A stretch of DNA of 64,000 nt from UBA4656 sp002405525 (GCA_036723735.1 DAIMGT010000005.1:34659-98658); one strand, 5' to 3'. Positions 45,269-53,302 are shown, numbered from the stretch's first letter. The notes: generated by a model not told the origin, from the sequence alone. Translations and numbers: made by a program.

Positions 45269-46295
45269 TCAGCACTCCGCGCGGCAGCTGCATGGTGATG
45301 CAATGCAGGCTGCCGTTCTGTTCGATCAGGGGGCGGCAGGGTACCGCAAGCGCCCGTCGACCCGGAAATGCCGCGCCCACCACGGCCAGCGCGCGCCGAT
45401 CGGCAGGATCGCCGTAGGCCGGCACCAGGACCGCGCCGTCGACGACCAGGAAGTTCGCATACGACGCCGCGAGCCGCCGCCCGTCCGCCGCGTGAATCGG
45501 CTGCGCCCAGGGCAGGGCGTCGAGCGTGTAGGGGCGCTCGTCGGCCGTGCGCAGGGTTGCCAGTTCCGCCCCCATCGCCCGCAGTTCGGCGTGGTGCAAG
45601 TCCGAGGCGAGGTCGCAGTCCTGCCAGACGATGCGGTCGCCGGGGGCAAAGCGCGCGAGGGTGTCGATGTGGGCATCGGTGTCGTCGCCCTGCAGCCAGC
45701 CCCGATCCAGGATCAGCACCCGGTCTGCGCCCAGATGCAGGGCCAGGATGTCGCCGATTTCCTCGCGTGTCAGGTGCGGATGCCGCTGGTGCAGGCACTG
45801 CCAGGTCGTGAGGATGGTGCCGGCACCGTCGCTGTCGATCGCGCCGCCCTCCAGCGCCCAGTCGACGCGCCGGCGCGGATGGCGGCCGAACCAGCCGCCG
45901 GCGCACAAGCGCTCGACCATCCGGTCGTCGCGCTTTGCCTCGAATTTGCCGCCCCAGCCGGTGAAGCGGAAGTCGAGCAGTCGCCGCCGCGCCCCGGCAA
46001 CGAGGGTGATCGGCCCCGAATCGCGCAACCAGGTATCGTCGTAGGTTGCGCGCAGGAACCGCACCCGATCGAGCCGCACACCGGCCGCGTCCAGCCTGCC
46101 GCGCACCCGCGATTCGAGCGAGGCGTCGGCCGCGACGATCAGGGCCCGCGTGAAGTGCGCCAGCGCATGCACCAGATGAACGTAAGTGTCCTCCACCGCC
46201 GCCAGGCCGGGCGCCCAGTCCGTGCCCTCGTGGGGCCAGGCCAGAAGCACGCCATCCTGCGGCTCCCACTCGGCCGGCAGGCGCCAATGTGCCAT
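45225..46295 (-). CDS. aguA: Agmatine deiminase
   Basis: The 356-residue product begins M-A-H-W-R-L-P-A-E-W-E-P-Q-D, typical of agmatine deiminases. It has the substrate-binding R-D-S-G-P-I-T, the W-G-G-K-F block, G-W-L-Q-G-D-D-T-D-A-H-I-D and the catalytic Cys in N-G-S-L-H-C-I-T-M-Q-L-P. It converts agmatine to N-carbamoylputrescine, the substrate of the next gene. aguA-aguB make putrescine from arginine. The C-terminal end (about 18 residues after the conserved part) overlaps aguB. Confidence 0.96.
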   Translation of the reverse strand: MAHWRLPAEWEPQDGVLLAWPHEGTDWAPGLAAVEDTYVHLVHALAHFTRALIVAADASLESRVRGRLDAAGVRLDRVRFLRATYDDTWLRDSGPITLVAGARRRLLDFRFTGWGGKFEAKRDDRMVERLCAGGWFGRHPRRRVDWALEGGAIDSDGAGTILTTWQCLHQRHPHLTREEIGDILALHLGADRVLILDRGWLQGDDTDAHIDTLARFAPGDRIVWQDCDLASDLHHAELRAMGAELATLRTADERPYTLDALPWAQPIHAADGRRLAASYANFLVVDGAVLVPAYGDPADRRALAVVGAAFPGRRALAVPCRPLIEQNGSLHCITMQLPRGVLNEPEGSARRAGPGP

Positions 46296-46305
46296 CGCGC
46301 CAGGC

Positions 46306-46617
46306 TCAGGTCGGCGGCGGCGTCGCCGGCGCGCGGTTGGCGACCGAGGCGATGACCAGTTCACGTTCGAAATAGACCGTGAACGCTGGATAGACCCAGC
46401 GCGTGATCGGCGGATGTTGCGGAAGATCACCGCCGACCGCGGCCATCCTCGCCTGCGGTTCGCCCCAGCGGCGGAGCACGCTGTCCTGGTGCATGCCGCG
46501 GGTAGGGGCTTCGACGGGCGGGGGCGGCGCTGATCGCTGCGTGGGCCCGCTATCGTCCGCCAGGGCGGACGTCGCGGCGATGGCCGCCAGCAGGGCGAGG
46601 GCGCGGACAGTACGCAT
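46306..46617 (-). CDS. Small exported protein of unknown function
   Basis: The 103-residue product has a signal peptide (M-R-T-V-R-A-L-A-L-L-A-A-I-A-A-T-S-A-L-A). A proline-rich linker and a short conserved-looking segment M-H-Q-D-S-V-L-R-R-W-G-E-P...I-T-R-W-V-Y-P-A-F-T-V-Y-F-E follow. The 'V-x-x-x-x-G-x-P...W-x-Y-P-x-x-x-V-Y-F-E' pattern resembles small SmpA/OmlA-like beta proteins, but I do not recognise a named family. It ends 10 bases before aguA on the same strand. Confidence 0.65.
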   Translation of the reverse strand: MRTVRALALLAAIAATSALADDSGPTQRSAPPPPVEAPTRGMHQDSVLRRWGEPQARMAAVGGDLPQHPPITRWVYPAFTVYFERELVIASVANRAPATPPPT

Positions 46618-46798
46618 GACGGTCTCCGGTGCGTGCGTCTGGGACGCCGGAAGTCTGGCAGATCGCCATCGGCGGCACCATGCGCCCGGCCACATCCCGC
46701 TCGCCGCATGTCAACCTCGGCCGCCGTCGCGCGTTGCGTCGGCCTGCAACCCGCCGTCGACCGGGGGTACACTACGTTCACGCCCAGGAGGTCAGCCC

Positions 46799-48295
46799 AT
46801 GATGCAGACCGCGACCCGCGCCGGCGCCATGCTTGGCGGCGATTCGCTTGCCCTGTCCAAGAGCGACGACGCCTCTTTGCCGCCTCCCGATCCGATCGGT
46901 CTGCTCCTGTCCCGGACCAGTTTCGGCATCCGCGAGGAGGAATGGCAGGCCGCGCGTCGCATCGGGGCCGATGCATGGCTCGCGTACCAGTTGGCGCCGG
47001 AGCGCATCGACACCGCGGCCCTCGAGGCCCAGATTGCGGCCAGCCTGCCCACGGTGGCGATGACCAATGGGCAGATCATCGCCCTCGTCCGCGAGACCAA
47101 TCGCCAGTTCCAGGCGTCCGACGAGCTCCGCGCGGCGACCATCTTGCGGCAGGTCTACAGTCCGGCGCAGCTGCACGAGGTGATGGTCGAGTTCTGGACC
47201 AACCACTTCAACGTCAACGTCGGCGACGCCGCGGTGCGCTTCTACAAGAACGTCGACGACCGCGACATCCGCCGTCATGCGATGGGGCGCTTCGCCGACC
47301 TTCTCAAGACCAACGCGCGCAGCCCGGCGATGCTGTTCTACCTCGACAACTACCTCAATGTCGCCAGCGGCCCGAACGAGAACTACGCCCGTGAACTGAT
47401 GGAACTCCACACCCTCGGCGTCGACGGTGGCTACACCGAAGACGATGTCAAGGCGGTGGCGCGGGCCTTCACCGGCTGGACCTTCACAGCCTACGACCCG
47501 GCGCGCGGGGTCAACGACGTGCAGTTCGTGTTCCTGCGCCCGCGCCACGACACCCGTGCCAAGCGGGTGCTGGGCGTCGACTTGCCGGCCGGACGCGGCA
47601 TCGAGGACGGCGATGCGGTGCTGGAGATCCTTGCCAACCATCCCTCCACGGCGCGCTTCATCGCGCGCAAGCTGGTACGCCGCTTCGTCTCCGACGCTCC
47701 GGCGGCGACACTGGTCGAGCGGATTGCGCTGGTGTTCCGCCAGACCGGCGGCGACATCCGCGCGATGCTGCGTGCGATCCTCACCTCCGACGAGTTCAAG
47801 GCCTCCGGGGACGACAAGTTCAAGCGTCCGGTCGAATACACGGTGTCTGCCCTGCGCGCGACCAATGCCCAATTGACGGGGAATTGGGTCCGCTCGGTCG
47901 CCGAGACCCTCAACAGCCTTGGACACCTGCATTTCTCGTGGCCCGCACCGAACGGGTATCCGGACATCGGCGGCTACTGGATCAACTCGTCGGCCATGCT
48001 GACCCGGATCAACTATGCGCTGGCGCTGGGCGAGGGCGCTTCGGGCACCGCCATCCGGGTCGACATCAACGCCCTGCTGGGCAGCGCGGCACGAACGCCG
48101 GAGCAGATCGTCGATCGGCTGGCCGAACGCGTGCTGCGACGGCAGCTGCTGCCGCTGGACCGCGCGGTGTTGGTGCAGTATGCCGCGGGCGGCGGGCCGT
48201 CGACCATGCCGATCGCGGACGCCGCGCTTCGCCAGCGGCGCGCGCGCGAGGTGCTGGGAGTGATGCTCGGCTCGACCTACTTCATGTATCGCTGA
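46799..48295 (+). CDS. DUF1800-family protein
   Basis: The 498-residue protein has the DUF1800 pattern: L-L-S-R-T-S-F-G near the start, M-V-E-F-W-T-N-H-F-N-V, N-E-N-Y-A-R-E-L-M-E-L-H-T-L-G-V, A-R-A-F-T-G-W and L-G-H-L-H-F-S-W-P-A-P-N-G-Y-P-D. Such genes are nearly always next to a DUF1501 gene, as here (10 bases apart). Export and a role at the cell envelope have been suggested, but the function is unknown. An AGGAGG lies 9 bases before the ATG. Confidence 0.9.
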   Translation: MMQTATRAGAMLGGDSLALSKSDDASLPPPDPIGLLLSRTSFGIREEEWQAARRIGADAWLAYQLAPERIDTAALEAQIAASLPTVAMTNGQIIALVRETNRQFQASDELRAATILRQVYSPAQLHEVMVEFWTNHFNVNVGDAAVRFYKNVDDRDIRRHAMGRFADLLKTNARSPAMLFYLDNYLNVASGPNENYARELMELHTLGVDGGYTEDDVKAVARAFTGWTFTAYDPARGVNDVQFVFLRPRHDTRAKRVLGVDLPAGRGIEDGDAVLEILANHPSTARFIARKLVRRFVSDAPAATLVERIALVFRQTGGDIRAMLRAILTSDEFKASGDDKFKRPVEYTVSALRATNAQLTGNWVRSVAETLNSLGHLHFSWPAPNGYPDIGGYWINSSAMLTRINYALALGEGASGTAIRVDINALLGSAARTPEQIVDRLAERVLRRQLLPLDRAVLVQYAAGGGPSTMPIADAALRQRRAREVLGVMLGSTYFMYR

Positions 48296-48305
48296 GGGCG
48301 CCGCC

Positions 48306-49529
48306 ATGAACTTCACGCGTCGCGATTTCTTCAAGGCCGCGGGGCTGGCCGGCCTGCCGCTGCTCGCCCCGCGCTTCGTGTTCGCCGCCGACGGCGCGCC
48401 GACGACCGGACAGGACGTGCTGGTGGTGGTTTTCCAGCGCGGCGGCATGGATGGCCTGCAGGCCGTGGTGCCGCACGCCGACGCCAACTACTACCGCCTG
48501 CGTCCGTCGATCGCCATCCCGCGGCCGGGTGCGGCCAACGGCGCCATCGACCTCGACGGGTTCTTCGGACTCAATCCCGCGGCGCAGGCGCTCAAGCCGC
48601 TGTACGACGCCGGTCGCCTCGCGGTGGTGCACGCCGCCGGCCTCAAGAGCGCCAGCCGCTCGCACTTCGATTGTCAGGACATGTACGAGCGCGGAACGCT
48701 CGACACGCTGTCGGTGTTCGACGGCTGGCTCAACCGCTACCTGCAGTCCAACGCCGGCGGCGAGGATACTTTCGAGGCGCTGGGCGTGGGTCGCGCGGTA
48801 CAGGGGTCGCTGCGCGGCACCGCGCCGGTGATCGGTCTGTCCAGCATCGCCAACTTCCGGCTCAGCACCAACAGCGGGCGCGCCACCGAGGTGGCGGACA
48901 CTCTTTCGCTGCTGTTCGATGCCCCGAGTCTGCTGTCGCGCACCGCGCGGTCGGCACTTTCGGCGCTCGAGGAAATGGCGGCGGCGAACCCTGCGCAGGG
49001 CGCTCCGGCGAACGGCGCGACCTATCCCAACACCACCTTCGGCAACCAGATGAAGGAAATCGCGCAGATGATCAAGGCCGGCGTCGGCCTGCGCGTGGCC
49101 GCGGTGGACATTGGCGGCTGGGACCACCACGAGAACATCAACAACAACCTGACGCCGCTGTTGACCGAACTGTCGAACACGCTGGCCGCATTCGACACCG
49201 ACCTCGGCACCGCGATGGCGAACGTGAGCGTGGTGACCATGACCGAATTCGGCCGCCGGGCGTTCCAGAACGCATCCAACGGCACCGACCACGGCGCGGC
49301 CACGGCGATGTTCGTCCTCGGCGGCGGGGTGGTGGGTCGGCAGGTTTCGGCGCGCTGGCCGGGGCTGACGGACGCGAACCTGTTCACCGGCGACCTCGAC
49401 GTGACCACCGATTACCGCGCGGTGCTGTCGGAACTGATCGAGCGCCGGCTGGGCGGCGCGGACCTCGAGCGCGTCTTCCCCGGCTATTCCCCGCGCCCGC
49501 ACCCGGGACTGTTCCTGCCGCGGGCCTGA
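48306..49529 (+). CDS. DUF1501-family protein with twin-arginine signal
   Basis: The 407-residue product starts M-N-F-T-R-R-D-F-F-K-A-A-G-L, a Tat signal, so it is exported folded. The body has the alkaline-phosphatase-like DUF1501 features V-F-Q-R-G-G-M-D-G-L, S-H-F-D-C-Q-D-M-Y-E-R, D-I-G-G-W-D-H-H and T-M-T-E-F-G-R-R, with D-H-G near the end. These suggest metal-dependent sulfatase/phosphatase ancestry. It is paired with the DUF1800 gene, and a strong terminator follows. Confidence 0.9.
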   Translation: MNFTRRDFFKAAGLAGLPLLAPRFVFAADGAPTTGQDVLVVVFQRGGMDGLQAVVPHADANYYRLRPSIAIPRPGAANGAIDLDGFFGLNPAAQALKPLYDAGRLAVVHAAGLKSASRSHFDCQDMYERGTLDTLSVFDGWLNRYLQSNAGGEDTFEALGVGRAVQGSLRGTAPVIGLSSIANFRLSTNSGRATEVADTLSLLFDAPSLLSRTARSALSALEEMAAANPAQGAPANGATYPNTTFGNQMKEIAQMIKAGVGLRVAAVDIGGWDHHENINNNLTPLLTELSNTLAAFDTDLGTAMANVSVVTMTEFGRRAFQNASNGTDHGAATAMFVLGGGVVGRQVSARWPGLTDANLFTGDLDVTTDYRAVLSELIERRLGGADLERVFPGYSPRPHPGLFLPRA

Positions 49530-49562
49530 GCCTGCGGCAAAAGTGTCCTGCGCGGCCCGAAG

Positions 49563-49586
49563 GGCCGGCCATCCGCCGGCCTTTTT
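49563..49586 (+). terminator. Rho-independent terminator after the DUF1800/DUF1501 operon
   Basis: A 7-bp stem ggccggc / gccggcc (49563-49569, 49575-49581) with a 5-base loop and five T, 34 bases after the stop. Confidence 0.85.
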
Positions 49587-49604
49587 CTTCCTGCTTGCGG
49601 CGCC

Positions 49605-49637
49605 GGAAAAGCAGAAGGCCGGCGCAAGGCCGGCCTT
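49605..49637 (-). terminator. Terminator-like hairpin after the L36 gene
   Basis: A 9-bp stem aaggccggc / gccggcctt (49615-49623, 49629-49637), followed on the minus strand by CTGCTTTTCC. It faces the terminator at 49563-49586, so transcripts from both sides end between the genes. Confidence 0.65.
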
Positions 49638-49680
49638 CCGGGACACTGCGAACCGGGGCGCCGTGGCGCCCCGCGACGGC

Positions 49681-49806
49681 TCAGCGCTGGCGCGCCTTGA
49701 ACCGCGGGTTCGACTTGCAGATCACGAACAGCTTGCCGCGGCGGCGCACCACCTTGCAGTCGCGGTGACGGCTCTTCGCGGACTTCAGCGAGGACAGGAC
49801 TTTCAT
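49681..49806 (-). CDS. rpmJ: Ribosomal protein L36, zinc-ligand-free type
   Basis: A 41-residue basic protein: M-K-V-L-S-S-L-K-S-A-K-S-R-H-R-D-C-K, then V-V-R-R-R-G-K-L-F-V-I-C-K-S-N-P-R-F-K-A-R-Q-R. The 'V-I-C-K-S-N-P-R-F-K' end is the YkgO/RpmJ2 form. The C-x-x-C...C...H zinc ribbon of classical L36 is missing: only two cysteines remain. In enterobacteria this form replaces L36 under zinc starvation. In xanthomonads, as far as I recall, it is the regular L36. The gene stands alone. Confidence 0.95.
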   Translation of the reverse strand: MKVLSSLKSAKSRHRDCKVVRRRGKLFVICKSNPRFKARQR

Positions 49807-49918
49807 GACGCGACCTTCCAGATGGGGATGGGCGAAAACGAGCCCCATAGTCTAACCACGTCCGCGCCGAAAGGCAAAGCCGGATCAGGTACTTGGCCCG
49901 CAACAGCGTGATGCCGAC

Positions 49919-50596
49919 TCAGGCCACTGGCTGCAGCAGATCCGGCCCCTCGCGGCGGGCGCTGTTGCCCGCCCGCGAGACGGGCCACCACCGCCAGGCC
50001 ATGGCCGGGGTACGGAGCAGATCGGCAGCCACGGGCGGCCGTGCTGCCAGCCAAGCCGGCCAGTCGGCCGGATCAAGTACCAGCGGCTGGCGGTCGTGCA
50101 GCGGAGCGATGGATGCCGCCGCCGGCACGGTGAGGATGGCGCAGGAGTGCAGCAGCGCGCCCTCTGGTGTGCGCCAGTGGTCCCACAGGCCCGCGAAGCC
50201 GATCGGATTCGCCGCGTCCGCGGCGCCCATGTACCAGGGCTGCTTGCCGTCGGCCGTGGCTTGCCACTCGTACCAGCCGCTGGCCGGCACGATGCAGCGC
50301 CGGCTGGCGCGCCAGGCGCCGCGGAAGGCGGGTTTTTCCGCCACCGTCTCCGAGCGCGCGTTGATCGTGCGGTACGCGATCTTCGGGTTTTTCGACCACG
50401 AGGGCACCAGGCCCCAGCGCAGCATGCGCGCCGCGGGCTCGCCGTCGATGGTGAGGAACACCGGCACCTCGGTGCCGGGCGCAGTGTTGTAGCGCGCCTC
50501 GCCGCCGGTCACCGACACCAGTTGCTCCATCCAGCGCGCGACCCAGTCCGGGTCGCGGCGGTTGAACGGGCCATGCAGGGCGTAGCGTCCGCACAT
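49919..50596 (-). CDS. SRAP-family protein (YedK/HMCES)
   Basis: From ATG 50596 the product is 225 residues and starts M-C-G-R-Y, placing the catalytic Cys2 at the mature N-terminus. Further blocks are Y-N-T-A-P-G-T, M-R-W-G-L-V-P-S-W-type (M-L-R-W-G-L-V-P-S-W), N-A-R-S-E-T-V, R-C-I-V-P-A-S-G-W-Y-E-W and L-H-D-R-Q-P-L-V-L. SRAP proteins form stable thiazolidine crosslinks with abasic sites in single-stranded DNA and are linked to the SOS response. It lies 2 kb from the lexA-imu cassette, but with no visible LexA box of its own. Confidence 0.94.
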   Translation of the reverse strand: MCGRYALHGPFNRRDPDWVARWMEQLVSVTGGEARYNTAPGTEVPVFLTIDGEPAARMLRWGLVPSWSKNPKIAYRTINARSETVAEKPAFRGAWRASRRCIVPASGWYEWQATADGKQPWYMGAADAANPIGFAGLWDHWRTPEGALLHSCAILTVPAAASIAPLHDRQPLVLDPADWPAWLAARPPVAADLLRTPAMAWRWWPVSRAGNSARREGPDLLQPVA

Positions 50597-50649
50597 GCGC
50601 CAACGATAGCGCGCTTGCGCGCGGCGCCGTGCCGGCACACAGTGGCGCC

Positions 50650-51342
50650 ATGCACACGCCCGCCGCCGCCGACCCGCGCCTGATGGTGCCCGAGGGCACG
50701 GCGCTGGACTTCGAGATCGCCTGGCGCGGCGGCGCCCTGCGGCACCGGTTGCGCGAGTCGGGCGCGATCGGCTGGCAGCCGCTGGAGGCGCCCGCGCTGT
50801 GGTTCAACCGCCGCCGCGCGGTGGTCGAGGGCAGCGTGCAGCGACTGTCGCTGCGCCTGCGCTCGCGCGGCTGGTTCACCCGCAACCCCGGCAGCCACGC
50901 GGCGCTGGCGCTGCGCGCGGCGGTGACCTTGCCGCCCGACCGTTCCGCGCCGGGCAGCCTGGAAGGCCTCGGGCTCGCGATCGGCAACGTCAGCGGCACG
51001 CCGCAGGGCTGCCCGCAGCCGCCGGCCGCGCAGGTCGAGAGCTTCTGGTACGGCGGCAACCGGCTGGTGCCGGGCTCCTGGAGCCCGTCGCTGCTGGAGG
51101 AGCGCTGGTATGCGCTCGACCTGTCGGTCGATGCCGCGTCACGATTGCAGGCGCGGATCACGGATGTCGCCGACGGCGCGCCGCTGGCCGCGCTCGCCTA
51201 CGCCGATCCGGATGCCGCGCGGCGCCCGGCCAACCTGGCCGGCTGGTTCCTCGCCGTCGCCTTCACCGACGGCTCCAGCGGCGACTGGACGCTCGACGTC
51301 GCGGGTTTCCGCGAATCCTGGCAGCGGCCGGCGGTGGGCTGA
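50650..51342 (+). CDS. Hypothetical protein, no family recognised
   Basis: The 230-residue protein from ATG 50650 has no signal peptide or membrane segment. Composition is beta-rich with many Trp (W-F-N-R-R-R-A-V-V-E-G, E-S-F-W-Y-G-G-N-R-L, E-R-W-Y-A-L-D-L-S-V-D-A, F-T-D-G-S-S-G-D-W-T-L-D-V-A-G-F), which suggests a jelly-roll or concanavalin-like fold. This is structural guesswork. It is divergent from the SRAP gene (53 bases). Its stop lies in a palindrome (ctgagcgctcag) that opens repeat copy 5. Confidence 0.6.
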   Translation: MHTPAAADPRLMVPEGTALDFEIAWRGGALRHRLRESGAIGWQPLEAPALWFNRRRAVVEGSVQRLSLRLRSRGWFTRNPGSHAALALRAAVTLPPDRSAPGSLEGLGLAIGNVSGTPQGCPQPPAAQVESFWYGGNRLVPGSWSPSLLEERWYALDLSVDAASRLQARITDVADGAPLAALAYADPDAARRPANLAGWFLAVAFTDGSSGDWTLDVAGFRESWQRPAVG

Positions 51343-51480
51343 GCGCTCAGCGCCCACGAAAAAACCCACATCCTGTGGATTTTTCCAGTCGCGCGTCCGG
51401 CATATGTCCGGACGCGCTCTCGCGGATCATGCACTTGCGTGCATGGCCCGTCTGAGAGGCTGTTTTTCACGGCCTCTCAG
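51338..51480 (+). repeat. Interspersed hairpin repeat, copy 5 (full-length type)
   Basis: In order: the third-hairpin module (aaaacccacatcctgtggat with tttttcc), the second hairpin (gcgtccggcatatgtccgga and cgcgc), 'gatcatgcacttgcgtgcat', and the terminal hairpin ctgagaggc / gcctctcag (51452-51460, 51472-51480). The minus-strand stop of the broken cysteine-synthase-like gene (51477-51479) lies inside it. Confidence 0.82.
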
Positions 51481-52526
51481 CGCCCTGCGCGCGGCAGCAC
51501 GCGGAATTCGCGCAGCACGACCTGGTCGGTGAGGTGGTCCGGCTGCACCGGCTCGTGGCGCATCAGGTCGGTCGACAGGTACTTCTTGTTGTCGTCGAGA
51601 AGATCGTCGCCACCACCGGTCGTCGCCCAGCGGCTCGGCGGCGAGCAGGGCGCTGAGCAGGTTGGCGCCGCTGGAGATGCCCACCGGCAGGCCCAGTTCC
51701 GCCGAAAGGCGCTGCACCATGCGGATCGCATCGCCGTCGTCGACCGCGATCACCGAATCGAGTTCGCCCAGTCGGCAGATCGCCGGGATGAACTTGTCGG
51801 AAATACCCTGGATGGGATGCCGGCCGACCTTGCAGCCGGTGGACAGGGAGGGCGAATTCGCCGGTTCCAGCGGGTGCATGCGGATGGAGGGGCAGTGTTC
51901 GCGCAGGAAGGCGCCCGAGCCCATGATGGTGTCGTCGGTGCCCACGACCGCGACGAAGGCCTGCGGTACGCGGCCGATGGCGGCCAGCTGGGCGAGGATC
52001 TCGGGGCCGGTGCTGGCGCGGTGCGCGGCGCTATTGTTGTCGTTGTCGAACTGGCGTGGCAGGAAGGCGCCGGGATGTCGCTGCGCGAACTGCTCGGCCA
52101 GCGCGATGCTGCCGAGGAAGCCCCTTCATCGCGGCTGACCAGGCGCACCGTGGCGCCGAGGCTGCGGATCAGGTCCTTGCGCTCCTGGCTCATCCAGTCG
52201 GGCATGAAGATCGTCACCGGATGGCCCTGCGCGCGGCCGATGGCGGCGAAGGCGATGCCGGTGTTGCCGCTGGGGGGCTTCCGCGATCGGCGCGCCGGGG
52301 GCGAGCGCCATCCGCGCGTGCGCACAGGCGAGGATGTGCAGCGCCATGCGGTCCTCGATGCTGCCGGTGTAGTTCAGGTACTCGGCTTTGGCGTAGACCG
52401 TGCGCGCGCGGCCGCGGAACGCCACGCGACGGCGATCATCGGCGTGTCGCCGACCAGATGGCCCAGGGCCTCGAGGCGGCGGCGGGTCTGGACGTGGGCG
52501 ATGGGGCAGGGCGTGTTGGCGGGCAT
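51477..52526 (-). pseudogene. Cysteine-synthase-like PLP enzyme broken by at least four frameshifts
   Basis: Joining frames from ATG 52526 gives recognisable fold-type II PLP enzyme sequence: L-V-G-D-T-P-M-I, then A-K-A-E-Y-L-N-Y-T-G-S-I-E-D-R-M-A, S-G-N-T-G-I-A-F-A-A-I-G (phosphate-binding), V-V-G-T-D-D-T-I-M-G-S-G-A-F-L and G-I-S-S-G-A-N-L-L. The reactive lysine position (usually N-P-x-x-S-x-K-D-R) reads T-G-S-I-E-D-R, so the Schiff-base Lys appears replaced by Glu. Breaks lie near 52425-52440, at a G6 run (52272-52277), at C4 (52121-52124) and twice near 51595-51625. The number of lesions favours real decay. The final reading frame ends inside repeat copy 5. Confidence 0.8.
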
Positions 52527-52602
52527 GGGCGGCGCGGCACGGCGGGAAACCGCCGACTATGCGCCGCCCGCCGAGCCGGCGTGGCGCTGGCATCGGGAAC
52601 CC

Positions 52603-52639
52603 TTGCGGGGGCGGGGCAACCGCTGTATAAATGTACAGT
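52603..52639 (+). promoter_or_regulatory. LexA-operated promoter of the SOS mutagenesis cassette
   Basis: TTGCGG (52603-52608) and TATAAA (52626-52631) are 17 bases apart, a good sigma-70 pair. The near-palindrome TGTATAAATGTACA (52624-52637) covers the -10 box. It differs at one base from TGTACAAATGTACA, which I recall as the LexA2 box of Xanthomonas. The start point predicted 6-8 bases after the -10 falls at about 52638-52640, on the start codon. Confidence 0.72.
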
Positions 52640-53302
52640 ATGCCGCCGACCGATGACCTGACCCCCCGCCAGCGCGAGATTCTCGCCCTCATCGAGCGCG
52701 AGGTCGCCGCGCGCGGCTATCCGCCGACCCGCGCCGAGATCGCGCAGGCCTTCGGCTTCCGCTCCGCCAACGCGGCGGAGGAACACCTGCGCGCGCTGGC
52801 GCGCAAGGGTGCGATCGCGCTGGAGGCCGGGCACCGCGGGATCCGCGTGCTGCGCGGCAAGGGCCGCGCGCGCAGCGCGTCCGCGGCGCGCGAGGACGCG
52901 GGCGCTGCTGCCACGCTGCCGCTGGTCGGCCGGGTGGCCGCCGGCGCGCCGATCCTCGCCGAGCAGCACGTCGAGCGCCAGGTAGTGATCGATCCTTCGC
53001 TGTTCGCCAGCCGCGCCGACTACCTGTTGCGCGTGCGCGGCGAGAGCATGCGCGACGCCGGCATCCTCGACGGTGACCTGGTCGCCGTGCGCCGCACGCC
53101 GGAGGCGCGCGACGGCGAGATGGTGGTGGCGCGGATCGGCGACGAGGCGACGGTCAAGCGCCTGCAGCGCCGCGGCGGCCAGGTGCGACTGCTGCCGGCC
53201 CATCCCGACTTCGCGCCGATCGAGGTCGATCCCGCCGGCGAGCCGATGGCGCTGGAAGGCGTGGTGGTGGGCGTGCTGCGCACCACGGTCGGCAGCCGAT
53301 GA
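52640..53302 (+). CDS. lexA: LexA-type SOS repressor (LexA2 class)
   Basis: The 220-residue protein has a winged-helix DNA-binding domain (L-T-P-R-Q-R-E-I-L near residue 7, P-P-T-R-A-E-I-A-Q-A-F-G-F near 28). The autocleavage site is A101-G102 in G-R-V-A-A-G-A-P-I, and the catalytic Ser136 (R-G-E-S-M-R-D-A-G) and Lys173 (A-T-V-K-R-L) are present. RecA-stimulated self-cleavage would derepress the cassette. An in-frame ATG at 52631 lies within the operator; 52640 is chosen because it fits the predicted transcription start. The stop overlaps the imuA ATG by 4 bases. Confidence 0.93.
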   Translation: MPPTDDLTPRQREILALIEREVAARGYPPTRAEIAQAFGFRSANAAEEHLRALARKGAIALEAGHRGIRVLRGKGRARSASAAREDAGAAATLPLVGRVAAGAPILAEQHVERQVVIDPSLFASRADYLLRVRGESMRDAGILDGDLVAVRRTPEARDGEMVVARIGDEATVKRLQRRGGQVRLLPAHPDFAPIEVDPAGEPMALEGVVVGVLRTTVGSR

